DNA from: Panorpa germanica
Taxonomy: Eukaryota; Arthropoda; Insecta; Mecoptera; Panorpidae
DNA length: 64,000 bases
Assembly (NCBI GenBank): GCA_963678705.1
Contig: OY783203.1
Span: forward strand, 18,210,535-18,274,534
Direction: 5' to 3'
In this document: positions 33,184-44,256 of the stretch, piece by piece
Position numbering within the stretch: position 1 is the first letter of the stretch
Layout of the letters: each line of letters starts with the position of its first letter
Translations under genes and position numbers: made by a program
Notes under the pieces: generated by a model
What the model saw: only the letters and a program-made list of their open reading frames with translations
What the model was told of the DNA's origin: nothing
Database searches by the model: none

Positions 33184-33868
33184 TTAAAATCCAAAATAGT
33201 TTAGATATTTCAATTTTTTTAAGTTCGTCTTCTTAAATATAAATGGATATAACTGCATCAAAAAGTATTATGAAATCAATAATTTCTCTTTTTTTTTAAA
33301 AAGTCTTTAAATTTTTAGAACCCCTTATAAAATCGAAAATAGTAGAGATATTTTAAATTTCTTAACGCAGTTCGTTTTCTTAAATATAAATGAATATAAC
33401 TACATAAAAAAATATTAATAAATTAATAATTTTTCTTTGTGAAAAAAAGTCCATGAATTTTTAGAACCACTTATAAAATAAAAAATAGTTAGGATATTTC
33501 AAATTTTTTAACGCAATTCATCTTCTTAAATATAAATGAATATAACTGCATTAAAAAATATTAAGAAATAAATAACTTTTCTTTTTGAAAAAAAGTCCAT
33601 GAATTTTTAGAACCCATTATAAAATCCAAAATAGTTCAGATATTTCAAATTTGTAAACATAGTTCGTCTTACTAAATATAAATGGATATACTGCATCAAA
33701 AAATATTAAGAAAACAATAACTTTTCTTTTTGAAAAAAAGTTCATGAATTTTTATAACTCCTTATAAATTCCAAAATAGTAAAGATACTTCAAATTTGTT
33801 AACGCAGTTCGTCTTCTTAAATATAAATGGATATAACTGCGTCAAAAAATATTAATAAATCTGATCTG
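33184..33868 (+). repeat. satellite-like array, five ~146-bp units
   Basis: The motif AAATATAAATGGATATAACT and its variants recur with starts of the AAATG(G/A)ATATA block at about 33241, 33388, 33534, 33680 and 33825, that is spacings of 147, 146, 146 and 145. Other landmarks in each unit are AAAATCCAAAATAGT, AACGCAGTTCGTCTTCTTAA, AAAAATATTAA and TCCATGAATTTTTAGAAC. Units are AT-rich and moderately diverged. The first is the most different. Confidence 0.88.
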
Positions 33869-33871
33869 TAA

Positions 33872-33950
33872 ATGAACTCTTTCATGACAAAAAAATCATA
33901 TGCAACTTCAATATGATGGCAAAGTAACTCCAACATGTTTACTGCGTTTT
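33872..33950 (+). mobile_element. fragment of CCCAGTAAACA MITE
   Basis: It contains AAATGAACTCTTTCATGACA, CTTCAATATGATG and ends near CATGTTTACTGCG, matching the 3' third of the MITE at 13402-13660. It starts right at the end of the last satellite unit, so the 5' part is missing. Confidence 0.72.
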
Positions 33951-35022
33951 ATAAAGCCGTTTTATTTTTCTTTTCTTGTCTCCTTATAATTCTTTTTGTT
34001 TTTTTGTATTTTTCTTTATGATTATATTTTCATACTTATAATTATATTAGCACATTATCAATTAAATTTGATTGCAACCAAACCCAGAAAACAAAAGCAT
34101 CAATGCTCTCGTTCACTGTGTCGTCATGATACTATTATACAACTGTATGAATTGTATCCAAACTCATACAAAATATAGGTCAGAAAATATCAAATTTTCA
34201 GACTACGAATGTTGGTAATGCATGCAACATCCAGCATCCAACATCTCGAATATGTAAAACCGTTAGTAGGTTCTCATACGTCGTGCATTAACTGAATTCC
34301 GCATGAGTAGTCGCGGATATTACGCCTGGTATGACTGTCACTTGAATACAAATTCCAATTTAATATAAAGTGAAAATAAATGTAAAATGGTTGCTAAAGT
34401 ACGCGACCCATACGGTACATTAAGGTACAAGTATTTCAAATTCAATTTGTTGTTGGTGAACTCGAACTCGAACTCGAAATCGTCACAACGACGATGAATT
34501 TATTGACGCTTTATAGGAAAACTAATCAGAGCTGTCTGTAACAGATCTGAGTCAGTCCTCAGTCCGCAGGCTTTATACTGTGCTAATTACACTACTCTAA
34601 GTAGTAAACACACAACCATTATTCAAAATTAACTGGCTAAGTTATTGGAGCACATCAAATTGAAATCTGTTGCTACCAGCAATATATCCAGGGTCGTATT
34701 AAGCTAAACTACTTATTTTGTACTTCTAATTCCTTGGAATCCCGTTTATTAATTAATCGTGCGTGTAATTCCATTTCCCACGACACCACAAATACGCGGC
34801 TGACTTAGTTTATTTGTGATCTTCTAAGTACTAAATCAGAGTCGTCATTAGGCAGTTAGAGACCCCGGGACAAGGGCGTAAATTGGGCTCGGGGCATAGC
34901 CATAGTAGCCTCAGTCTAGTTACCACTGTACGACACACGTTTCTGATAGATATTTAATACAGCATAGTCAAATAAAGGTGCAAATATTCTAACCGAAACT
35001 ATTTTGAATTAAACGAAAACTG
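33951..35022. other. unannotated, T-rich start
   Basis: A T-rich tract fills 33960-34010. A SINE fragment lies at 34050-34133 and a MITE-end fragment at about 34302-34321; otherwise no features. A short GAACTCGAACTCGAACTCGA repeat occurs at about 34457-34476. Confidence 0.45.
34050..34133 (-). mobile_element. SINE fragment
   Basis: On the minus strand GAGAGCATTGATG (head) is followed closely by TTTTCTGGGTTTGGTTGCAA (core). The B-box region between them is deleted, and the tail is missing. Confidence 0.6.
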
Positions 35023-35025
35023 TAA

Positions 35026-35293
35026 CGCCGGTTTCACACCAGAAAGACAAACCGAACAAAAACATCAATGTTTACACCAAAGAGACAGTTCTTACAATAT
35101 TTTTTTCTTTAAAAACTTGTTTTAGTAAACAAAACACATTCCCATCTGGAGTCGCTAGAAACAAAACCAGTCTGTTCAGTGTGATCAGTCTGTGGAAAAC
35201 AGAACTGTTTTAAAATAAAACAAAACCTGTTTTTGTTTTGTTTTTTGACAACAAAACTGTTTTCAAAACTGTCTCTGTGGTGTAAAACCGACA
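35026..35293. mobile_element. Harbinger-like MITE with TAA duplication
   Basis: The left end CGCCGGTTTCACACCAGAAA is mirrored by the right end, which reads TGTCGGTTTTACACCACAGA on the other strand. Both sides carry an exact TAA (35023-35025 and 35294-35296), the PIF/Harbinger target duplication. 268 bp with an internal AAAACAAAAC-rich region and no coding capacity. Confidence 0.8.
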
Positions 35294-36559
35294 TAAGATC
35301 ACTAGATCAAATGATTTGTCAAAACTAGGAATGGTTTAATAGGTGTCTCACAGTGCCCGCAGCCAGGCCTGGAGAATTACTCTTTAACTTGAGTAGAATT
35401 TTTCCCGTGATGTGGTAAGGTTCTTCTAAGGTATCATTCAAATCCTGATATGGTTTGGTAAGTGTTATGAGTATATTACTATGACTCTGACGAATATCCC
35501 AAGGGGCTAATCGCAAGGCCACCTGAATACCGGGTTTGATATTTCGTCAGTTTAACAAGTCTTACGATTCCCGATTAAGACCCTCTCGGGCAAGCCTTTA
35601 CAATGCCTGATCGGTGCCTCATGCACCTTGGTTAATGTTTTTATTCTGGATTAGCTTAATTATATTTTACAATGGATTTCTGGTAAACACAAACATGCTA
35701 TTTCACAATATTTATATGTGAGAATAGCAAATCCATTGGAAGAAACAATACGTAAATGCTACATAACAGTGAAAATAGGTATCCTACAAAGTTATTAAAA
35801 GTAACCCCACTTTAGTATATTAATTGTTCAAGTATACGATACTCAAAATATTTCAACTATGCAAAGTTTATTGTATGATGATATGAAAACTTTATATACT
35901 GGTACCTATATCAAGGAGCGAGCGAAAAGGGAGCAAAGATTCCTTCATAATAAAATCTTACAGGAATCTCAAACCACGGATCTGATCTGACTTGTTTGTT
36001 ACACAAATATGTTGTTTACGATGTTGCGTTTTAGTTTATCATAATAAACAATACTCTAGAGACAGGATTAATAAGGATAAAGTCACTTTCTAATACGAAT
36101 ACTTATGTATAATAAACTGTTACATCCTTTAACACCACCCCCTAACCATCCCCTCTTCCTTAAATTGAAGACAACAACTCAAAAGCAGTTAATAGATTTA
36201 CTTTCATTTATAAGTCATCTTATGGAATGAAAAACAATGTGAGGAAAGATTTCTTGAAACTTTTGAGTGTATCAATAAGTACTGACTGTTTTATATTTGC
36301 AGGCGTATGGCACATGTGACGAATTGATATTTGAAATACTTATTCTAGAAATATAGGAAATTTTTTTTGATATATTATGCAGCACGACAACATATAATAA
36401 ATATTGTCAATTGTTAATATTTTCTTATTAATTTAATGTGTGCGTGTCGTTAGACTTTACATTCTTTCAATATTAAAACAAGTAATTACATCTCATTGCC
36501 AACCTAAACTTAAAACTATTCTAACATTTTTAATAATTCCAACAGCATTGTTTGATTTT
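35294..36559. other. unannotated; GC-richer patch at 35340-35640
   Basis: A GC-richer block holds a minus-strand 65-codon frame (MALRLAPWDIRQSHSNILIT...) preceded by an acceptor-like CGGTATTCAG. I do not recognise the product; it could be a decayed element. The rest is featureless. Confidence 0.35.
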
Positions 36560-36820
36560 TATACTCTTGTTCCTATATTTTCTTGCTCCCTACTCTTTAT
36601 TGTTTTTCTCTCTTTACTATTTCTTCTTGACTCTCTTCCTTTACAATTTCTATTTCCTTTACTATTTTCTTCTTGGCTCTATCTCAGCCATCTATGTCTT
36701 CCTTATCTCCTCTCCGCAAATCCTCTATTTTCTGAACTGGAGTTAAACTGTTTCTACTCAACTCTTCCTCTCTTTTCTCGCTCCTTATCTCTATCTCCGC
36801 TATACACCAATTGCTAATAT
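36560..36820 (-). pseudogene. LINE-B fragment, minus strand
   Basis: The minus strand is purine-rich and resembles the stretch just before the LINE-B 3' UTR (GGAGATAGAGATAAGGAGCG-like, AGGAAGAGTTGAGTAG-like). Resemblance is weaker than for other copies. The apparent 125-codon plus-strand frame here is a compositional shadow. Confidence 0.42.
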
Positions 36821-37872
36821 CTCCATGTTTCAAATGTTAATATCTCTCATTTTCTATTTCTATTGTTTTGGCGAAGTCAATTAGCCACCAAGATCATATG
36901 ATTTAAAACCTCTGTAAGTACTAAGTTTACACTGTCAATCTTGCAATACTTTTGCACACAATGAATATATTTGAAGCTAAGATAATAAGATAGGAAATTA
37001 ATATATTACAAATATTTTACGTTTTACATAAAAGCAAAACCGCGAGTTTCCATTGATACACCCTATAAATATAAAACAAAGACGCATTGTTTCGGTACAC
37101 CCTATATACATAAGCAGCAAAAAGCTACTTTATACATAAGAGCTTATAAGATTCTTCTGCTCCACCCTTTTATACTTAAAAATAGACGCTTAACATTATC
37201 ATTTAAATTCTCTTGATAAGAATAAGAAGAAAATAAATATTAAATGATACAAACATAAATCTAAAATTACATTTTTAAAATGTCTAAAACTTTTTAAAAT
37301 GAAAAATTAAATAATTTTTAAAACCTCTGCAAATAAAATTCTTATAATTAAACATTAATTTAGCTGAAATGATAATTAATTTCAACGCCATTAGTCACGT
37401 TTTCTAAGGGTGTATCCTCAATGTTGAATCTCCCCGATGTTATTTTCCAAATGGACTTTTCAAAGCCAGTCTTTTCCACTCAATTTTTCATAAAAGCATC
37501 TACACTCCAAACTACTGGCATGCTGTAAGTAAAGTGACTGACAGTGACAGGACTCATCAACGTCATGCCGGAATTATAATATCCACGGTTGCGTTGCGCT
37601 GCGCGATTAGTGCCATTACTATAAGGGATTCCAGGGCCCGTTAATGTTCACAATCCGGGTGGAGAACACAAACCCCTAGTTATGCAGAGGCGCGCTGGTT
37701 CTAAAAATACTGGTTGTCAGAAAAGAAACTCAATTGAATTCAGTCAAGAATATTTCAAATCACTCACTGTTGGGAAAGGAGACATCCTAACGACTGCGCC
37801 ATTGCCTAAACCTATCCAGCGAGAAGCTTTTACTCAAATAAAACTAAACTAATTATTCAAACTAAAATAATT
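36821..37872. other. unannotated stretch
   Basis: No gene recognised. Repeated TACACCCTATA motifs at about 37058 and 37097 and a GC-richer patch at 37540-37700 are the only landmarks. Confidence 0.4.
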
Positions 37873-38432
37873 ACACAAGAAGCAGAGACAGAGAGATACA
37901 GCAACAGGAAAGAATGGAAAAAATTGATAATATCAAATATAATGTAAGATGCAAGAGCATTTGGGAAAGACAGATACCGAAATACATACGAGAAAAAGAG
38001 ACAAGAAACACAAGAAGATTTTCATCACAAGATTTAGATTGGGAAACGAAGAGAAAGGCAGCAGATACTGGGAAAATAGAGGAGAAAGAATATGCAAGGT
38101 GTGCGGGAGAGATATAGAAACGCTGTGAAGTGAAAAGATGATTGTGCAGTTATTAAAGGTAGGCGTAGTAAGGTGTAGGGAAGAAAAGGAAGGGCAGAGT
38201 AGAAACAGGAGGTAGAGTAACAGGACGAGAGAAGCAGTAGAGGTTTAAAATTATTTGTTTTGTTTTTATTTTTACTTTTGGAAGGGGTGAGAATGGGTAG
38301 ATAGAATAAGGATCACAAATAAAATGTAATTAAGCACAATGATATGAAATTTAATGATTTAATGCGGAAGAACGTAGTGCCTAATGGCAAAAACATTAAA
38401 ATAAAATAATAATTATAATTATTATTATTCAC
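37873..38432 (+). pseudogene. LINE-B 3' fragment with CCHC and tail
   Basis: The frame gives ERMEKIDNIKYNVRCKSIWE then RQIPKYIREKETRNTRR. After a frameshift it continues as RFRLGNEEKGSRYWENRGER and ICKVCGRDIETL, the first half of the CCHC knuckle; the H and last C are lost in a small deletion. 3' UTR (GCGGAAGAACGTAGTGCCTA) and an AATAATTATAATTATTATT tail follow. This is the clearest copy for identifying the family, an I/R1-type LINE. Confidence 0.8.
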
Positions 38433-39400
38433 TATCTCTGGAACGCTCCCAATGACCTACGAAATATAAGTTAAGTTTGCTTAGCCCATTAGTCGCACAT
38501 TACCTAACGATTCTGGGTACTGGGGCTCTCTGATATTTTCATGTATCACCAAAATTTGATGAATGTCCCTTGGGACAGATTGTAAATTATGAATTGAAAT
38601 AAAAAGAGCATCGGAAATAGGCCGGCGTTTTAATAAATATCTTTTTAAAAAATAAATAAATGCATTTTACCTTTTTCCATTAAATTTTGAAACCAGTATA
38701 TTTTTACCCTTGACCTTTTCATGGATTTATATTTATAAAATCAACATTTTAATGTCCTTATAATAAACTAAAAACAATATAAATATAATTTATAGTTTTG
38801 CTTTTATCAATTTAATGGATAATAAATAAAACAATCTCATTAAAATATTTATTATGTTTATAAAAAGCTTTTACTCTTTCTTCTCTTGTCTGTTCTATAC
38901 GAGTATGGTAAATACACCACCATCAAATCGTAGGGGGTGGTAAGCTATCAGGTGGCGTATTACGATCTTCGTGTTATGATTGGTGTTTGGAGGATTTATC
39001 AAAACTGAGAATAACAATAATGTTATTAAAAGCATGCCTATATCTTTGTTTTCTTTAACAAAGATGTAATCAATTCGCGTTCGAATTTAAAGCCCATGCA
39101 GCTTCGAATTAAGCCGCCATCAGGTCCTAGACAAAATCCTGTACCCCAATCCTCTACAAAACCAATTATAGCTAGTAAGCGTTGCCTTCCACCCTATCTG
39201 AAATTACCTTTTTACCTTCCACGTGACATTTGTCTTTGAAATTGCCTTAATAGTTCAACCGGTCCTGAGTCAGATTGTCAAATAACCGCCCTTTACGGGC
39301 ATCACTATAGACGTCCACAGAAAATTTTCCTCATTAGATATGTCTCTTGGTGCCTTTCTGAAAAATCTCAGATTCCTTCATTCCTCAGTGTCAACATAAA
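38433..39400. other. unannotated, with a SINE tail fragment
   Basis: A frame without ATG at about 39035-39245 (RSNLKPMQLRIKPPSGPRQN...) is open for roughly 70 codons, but no domain or splice signals support it. GGGGGTGGTAAG with CACCACC nearby at 38915-38945 resembles a small inverted repeat. Confidence 0.4.
38606..38660 (+). mobile_element. SINE tail fragment
   Basis: GAGCATCGGAAATAGGCCGG followed by CGTTTTAATAAAT and an A/T tail matches only the last part of the SINE family. Confidence 0.55.
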
Positions 39401-39630
39401 TGAGGCTTCTGGATGGATGGCAAAGGGATGTAAGTGACAATTTTGAAAATTTAACGATAAAAAGTACTAATCTATATAGTGGCACAGAGATATAAGCGAA
39501 AACTTGGATAGATTTTACTATATAGCGTGAATTCTGAAACCTACTGAACAAAAACGCCTATACGATCTTAACTTTACACTCGTTTTCTGAAGAATACTTT
39601 TGTTCAATCCCTTTGCATCTAGACGCCTCA
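39401..39630 (+). mobile_element. MITE family G, copy 1
   Basis: Starts TGAGGCTTCTGGATGGATGG and ends CTTTGCATCTAGACGCCTCA, an inverted repeat of about 22 bp. It shares TATATAGCGTGAATTCT and CTCGTTTTCTGAAGAAT with the copy at 42144-42377 in the same orientation. Flanks show no clear duplication. Confidence 0.72.
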
Positions 39631-39649
39631 TATGTACTTTACTTATTAT

Positions 39650-39958
39650 TTCTTTTTAATGTTTTTGCTATTGGGCACTACATTCTTCTGCCTTAACTCA
39701 TTAAATTACATATCATTGAGCTTAATTCATCTGTGATCTTGATTATATCTAAATATTCTTAATCCTTCCAAAAGAAAAACAAATCAAGTAAATTAAAGCC
39801 CCTACTGCTTCACTCCTCCTGCTACTCTCCCACCTGTTTCTACTCTGCCATTCCGTCTCTTTCCTCGCTCCTTTTCTCTATCTCCGCCATCCACCACTTC
39901 ACTTCACTGCCTCCCTTTAATAACTGCAGAATATTCTTTTCGCTTCATATGTGCTTTA
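39650..39958 (-). pseudogene. LINE-B 3' fragment, minus strand
   Basis: The minus strand has the family 3' UTR: GCAGAAGAATGTAGTGCCCA, then upstream the purine-rich GGAGATAGAGAAAAGGAGCG and TTATTAAAGGGAGGCAGTGA. No coding frame is retained. It lies 20 bp from the end of MITE G copy 1. Confidence 0.7.
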
Positions 39959-40178
39959 CTTAATCAAAACCAATTCTAATGACGAAAAGTAGCAAGAAAT
40001 AAAAACGGAATATTTTGTCGAACTCATACCTCATATATTGTAAATGATAACCTAATGATTTAAATATTACTGGATTGAGGGTTTATATCCATATTTGCAA
40101 CAGTACGTACAGAAGGTGAGTAGGTAGCTGTGAGGACAACAGAAAACAAAAACTTACCTTCGAGTTACATCTATAACA

Positions 40179-40642
40179 ATGGGTTAGTGAACTCATTTCT
40201 TAGAGGTCGATTTTTTAATTGTTCATTGAAATTGATGTTAATAAATGTATATTGGCGTTTTTATTTTATTAAATATCTAAATGTTGACGGAGATATAGCA
40301 ATTAAAAATTTGAATTGTACTTTTAGAGCTACAGATGTCCGCCATATTTATGACGTAACATGTTGCACTATTAAGGGATAGGTCAGTTAGTTATTTATTA
40401 TCTCTTTTGCGCTCTGTTGTATAAAAGTGACGTCACATGTCTTGTAATTTTCTATAACGTTAGATCCCTTTAATATTTAAATTGAATAAACGACTACTTA
40501 ATAAACGAATAATTTTTAATTGTTAACATCTCCTAAACTGTAGCGAGTTATTAAAAAATATTTGGACATTTGAAGTGCTGGTAGCCAACTTTATCAATAT
40601 ATGCACAGTTTTATATAAATTAAGATACAATTCACAAGCCGT
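40179..40642 (+). mobile_element. Tc1/mariner-like MITE family T, copy C
   Basis: It aligns with the start and end of copy B (48189-48897): TTAGTGAACTCATTTCTTAG, GGTCGATTTTT.AATTGTT, TAAATATCTAAATGTTGAC, then TCACATGTCTTG.AATTTTCT, TTGGACATTTGA, CACTTTATCAATATAT-like and an end near CACAAGCCGT. Its central 250 bp is shorter than in B. Ends are diverged from the ATGGGCTTGTGTCC consensus. Confidence 0.68.
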
Positions 40643-40761
40643 GATTTTTGTAATATTTCGTAACAATATTACAATACATTTATCTGCATTCAAAGTTTAA
40701 CACTTCTTTTAATATTTAATCACAAATCAAACTAATTAAAGAATTAATGTTAAACATAATT

Positions 40762-41000
40762 TTGTGGCAAGAGTATTGATGCCTGACGATGACTGATGTG
40801 TCTTTTAGTTCGATCCTCGAACTAGAGTTACATTTTCTGGGTTTCGTTGTTGTTAAGTTAAATTGATTATGTACATACATAATCCCAACCACATATATAG
40901 GACCACGGCACCACAAAAACTGTTAACATTGTAGGAGATTATCGATTACAGGATCAGCATCGGAAATAGACAGACGTTAAATAAATTAAAGAAAAAAAAA
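40762..41000 (+). mobile_element. tRNA-derived SINE
   Basis: Head TGGCAAGAGTATTGATGCC, B-box-like GTTCGATCCTC, core TTTTCTGGGTTTCGTTGTTG, tail GGATCAGCATCGGAAATAGA with GACGTTAAATAAATTAA and an A9 run. Confidence 0.8.
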
Positions 41001-41474
41001 CACATTTTTAATATTTCATATATTTTCGATTCCTGCCACATTTTAATATTAAATAATTTTTCTGTTCAGCGTTCGCCTTGTACCGTGGACTGTACCCGCG
41101 GACTGCTGATATTTTTGCATAATAATTTAGCCAGTTTATTATCAACGGAGCCGCCTCGACTTGTTACTCGTAGCTAAATTCTAATGTTTTGTGTTACGTA
41201 ATGTTTAGACGTTATATAAACAGATACTAATTAAAATACGAAGCGATACGATATGTTATAGATACACATATAAATTACAAATTAATTAAAACTGTATAAA
41301 TAATTACCACACATTTTATGACGGTATTGCGTCAAATGAAACCTTCCAGTTACAATACAATAACTAACCGTTTCTCAATTTAGGCTTCGATGTTGATTCA
41401 TTCAGTTTTATATTTTTACTTTTATTGAAAATATTTTATCTTAACCTCAACCACTTTGATAAAGTGGTATACAT

Positions 41475-41737
41475 TATTATTATTATTATTTTATTGGAAT
41501 TATTTGCTATTAGGCACTACATTCTTCCGCCTTAAATCATTGAATTAAATATCATTGTGTTTAATTATATCTACCCATTTTCACTCCTTCCCAAATAAAC
41601 AATAAAAATACAAACAAAACAGATAAATTTAAACCGCTTTCTCACTTTTTTCTACTCTCCTTGTAGAAAAACTCTGCCCTTCTCTCTGTCTCCGCCATCC
41701 ACCGCTTCCTTCACTTTTCACTTTTTACTCTTTTCTC
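41475..41737 (-). pseudogene. LINE-B 3' fragment with 17-bp target duplication
   Basis: The minus strand has the LINE-B 3' UTR (GCGGAAGAATGTAGTGCCTA) and an ATT-repeat tail at the left edge. It is flanked by GATAAAGTGGTATACAT (41458-41474) and GATAAAGTGGAATACAT (41738-41754), a 17-bp target duplication with one mismatch. This shows that the 5'-truncated, roughly 260-bp copy is a complete insertion product of target-primed reverse transcription. Confidence 0.85.
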
Positions 41738-42143
41738 GATAAAGTGGAATACATATTTCATAACGAAACTATGCCGCTGCATAATAATTTCATCAAAAAC
41801 GATTTACAGCAGTCTGACGTAAATGATTTAAGGTGAAACATTACTTCATGGTTATATACTTAGATATAGATAGCAACAGTGTACTAAAGTGACAATCGAT
41901 ATAAAACTTTATACTAGTATTCAATGTTTTCAAATATGAAAACGTTAATAACTTAGTAACAATTTATTGCTTGTGCTTTTTGTTTTAGATAATTGCAAAG
42001 TATCGTATATAATTTATAAAAACTGAATAGTTAATATTGTCTATCATTTTTATGCTTTATACGAGTATAGTACACCCTCCCTACAACGCGAACCCCTCCC
42101 TACAAGCGACCAAAATTTAACGTTTAACGTTAAAATTCACGTA

Positions 42144-42377
42144 TGAGGCGTCTGGAAGCAATGGGATGTCAGTGACATATTTTGAAGATTTGAGAAAACC
42201 ATCTCAAACGATGTACTGAACTATTTAGTAGCACAGAGATGTAAGCAAAAATTTGGACAGATTTCACTATATAGCGTGAATTCTAAAACCTACTGAACGA
42301 AAACGCCTGTACGATATTAACTTCAAACTCGTTTTCTGAAGAATTTTACTTGTGTCCCCTTGCATGCAGACGCCTCA
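42144..42377 (+). mobile_element. MITE family G, copy 2
   Basis: Starts TGAGGCGTCTGGAAGCAATG and ends CCTTGCATGCAGACGCCTCA, inverted repeats of about 22 bp with few mismatches. Interior matches 39401-39630. Just before it (42070-42110) is a short tandem pair of CCCTCCCTACAA blocks. Confidence 0.76.
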
Positions 42378-43162
42378 AATTGTATTTTAATAATAAATAG
42401 GGCCCTGATTTATATGCAATAAGATACCACCTTATTATTAATAGACCAGTAAATGTTTCCGTTAAAATAAAGTATTATCGCTTTTCCCCAAGAACGGCCT
42501 TGTAAATATTTTTAACATATTTAAATATGAACACAAAATATTTTATTATTTTATGATAAGAAACTTGCACTAATAGATAAGTGATAATATTCAAATCGTC
42601 CTATATTATGATGTTCCAAGTGTTTATATGTTTACGCGATTTGTATGGTGGCTCGAAAACGGCTTCGCGCGTTTTCCTGTAAATTGTCTATTTCATAGAG
42701 AAAGAAATTCTAAGACTTTTAGCGTCCTCGGATATTTCTCTGAATTTCCTGAAACCCGTAATTTTACTTTTTGCTCTATAACTTTTAAATCGTGAAAGAT
42801 AGACAGTTGTTATTTTGCATATGTATTACGGTGCCCAATGCTAACATTTTTTGAAAATTAGAAATTGAAAAAGGGGGCGTTGAGAAAATTAGAGGGCCCG
42901 GTAAGTAACTTTGGAGAAAGCTCAACCATTGGATTGTATTTTTAAATTATTTTATTGAATTCAAATCATACACAGTAAAAAGACGGGAGTGGCCGCTGTA
43001 TATTTATATTTATATATATATTTTGATTAGATTTAGAGCGGTCGCACCGGTTGAACCGAACTCTAACCGACTGCATATTACTACTTCTTTGTTATATCGA
43101 GATTGTTTACCATACTTTTAATATTTATGACTGTATTCTCCATTAGAATGATTTAAATCAAT
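42378..43162. other. unannotated apart from repeat U
   Basis: Outside repeat U copy 2, nothing recognised. A patch at 43030-43070 is GC-richer. Confidence 0.4.
42645..42840 (-). repeat. dispersed repeat U, copy 2
   Basis: Its reverse complement matches 17455-17660 over the blocks listed there. No ends or duplication could be defined. Confidence 0.5.
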
Positions 43163-43393
43163 TCAAACACTCTTTGATTTCTTGGTGTTTTGTTGAATTT
43201 GACTTTTATCAGGGTTAGAAGTTATAAACACGTATTTTTTGGGGTTATCCTCATACAGTAAACCAACCCCTACCCTATCAGATTCGTTTCGGGGGTTGTT
43301 GATTGTGCTAGTCACATAAGGCATCGTCCCACCGGGCCGGGCCGCAAACCATAGATACGTTGCATTGCGTAGCGTTACGTTTACGTTATCCAT
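43163..43393 (-). other. open frame of 76 codons, unrecognised
   Basis: The minus-strand frame reads NVTLRNATYLWFAARPGGTM, then PYVTSTINNPRNESDRVGVG, LLYEDNPKKYVFITSNPDK. Composition is protein-like and a true ATG starts it. However, the GCGGCCCGGCCCGGTGGGAC and GGGTTGGTTTAC-like DNA blocks recall repetitive arthropod 3'-end elements, so a repeat origin is as likely as a gene. No splice signals were weighed as decisive. Confidence 0.25.
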
Positions 43394-44013
43394 GTAAATC
43401 TAACTTCACTATTATTCCTGACACTTGCGACAATGTGGTTGACAAGCGTGTGTGCTTCTTAAATGACGTTTGCAGCTTATTTCTGGTTTTAGATCAATCA
43501 AGTTGATACTGTCCTTTAATAATCTTATTATCATTATTTTTGATGGATTTTATCTTTGTGAATAATCTGAGTTGTGGTGTAATATTAAATAATAAATGAG
43601 TGTCACGTGTCCACCCATCCGCACACACACAGAGACACACACACACACACAGCAGACACAAACTGACATAACTCGTACATACATTGACACACTCCTGTAG
43701 AAAATGAATATTCCTTTCGTCATGCACTTAAATTATATTTAGAATGTAATGAGTGACATTGTTATACGTTGTGTTCTGGAATAATCCTGGAAGTTGAAAC
43801 TCCCCTTGGTCTAACTTACTTGGGTGATACACTCAGTAGAGTGCAGCACTGGCCGTATGTACAGGATAAACACAAAGTTTTCAAAAAAGAATTTTTTTTT
43901 AAATTCTCATTTTTTTCTCTTAAATTCTCTTTTTAAGATTTGTGTCCTCTGTAAATGACAAAGACAGGTCAAGCTAATTTACAATAAATATTCCCTTTTT
44001 ATTTTAGATGTCG
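43394..44013. other. unannotated, with CA microsatellite
   Basis: A (CA)n-type tract with one AGAG interruption lies at 43622-43651. No gene seen. Confidence 0.5.
43622..43651 (+). repeat. CA microsatellite
   Basis: CACACACACAGAGACACACA followed by more CA repeats. Confidence 0.9.
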
Positions 44014-44256
44014 ATTTATTTTTTTAATTTAATTTATTTAACGTTACTCTATTTCCCATTATGTTGGCACTTGTGGTATCGTAGCCTCATATATGTGCAC
44101 AACACCCACTGCTTAATAACTTTATGATTACAACACATCATAATCAATTTAACTTGCTAACAAGCAAACCCAGAAAATATAATTCTGGTCCGGGAATCGA
44201 ACCCGAAGACACAGCAATCAGCGTCAAGTACCAATGCTCTCGGCCACAGTGTCGCA
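44014..44256 (-). mobile_element. tRNA-derived SINE, minus strand
   Basis: On the minus strand: head GGCCGAGAGCATTGGTACTT, clean B box GGTTCGATTCCC, core ATTTTCTGGGTTTGCTTGTT, and an A/T-rich tail at the left. The middle matches the family's CATATATG/CATAAT section. Confidence 0.8.

Noticed and set aside
33184-33868. Regular repeats considered as a CRISPR array
   Set aside because: Whole 146-bp units repeat without unique spacers and the window is eukaryotic; it is a satellite-like tandem array.
36440-36817. 125-codon plus-strand open frame
   Set aside because: Leucine/serine/phenylalanine-rich product of a pyrimidine-rich strand opposite a LINE-B fragment; a shadow.
39035-39245. About 70-codon plus-strand frame with PPSGPRQNPVPQSS
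   Set aside because: Starts without ATG or acceptor, no collagen-type periodicity, no recognised domain.
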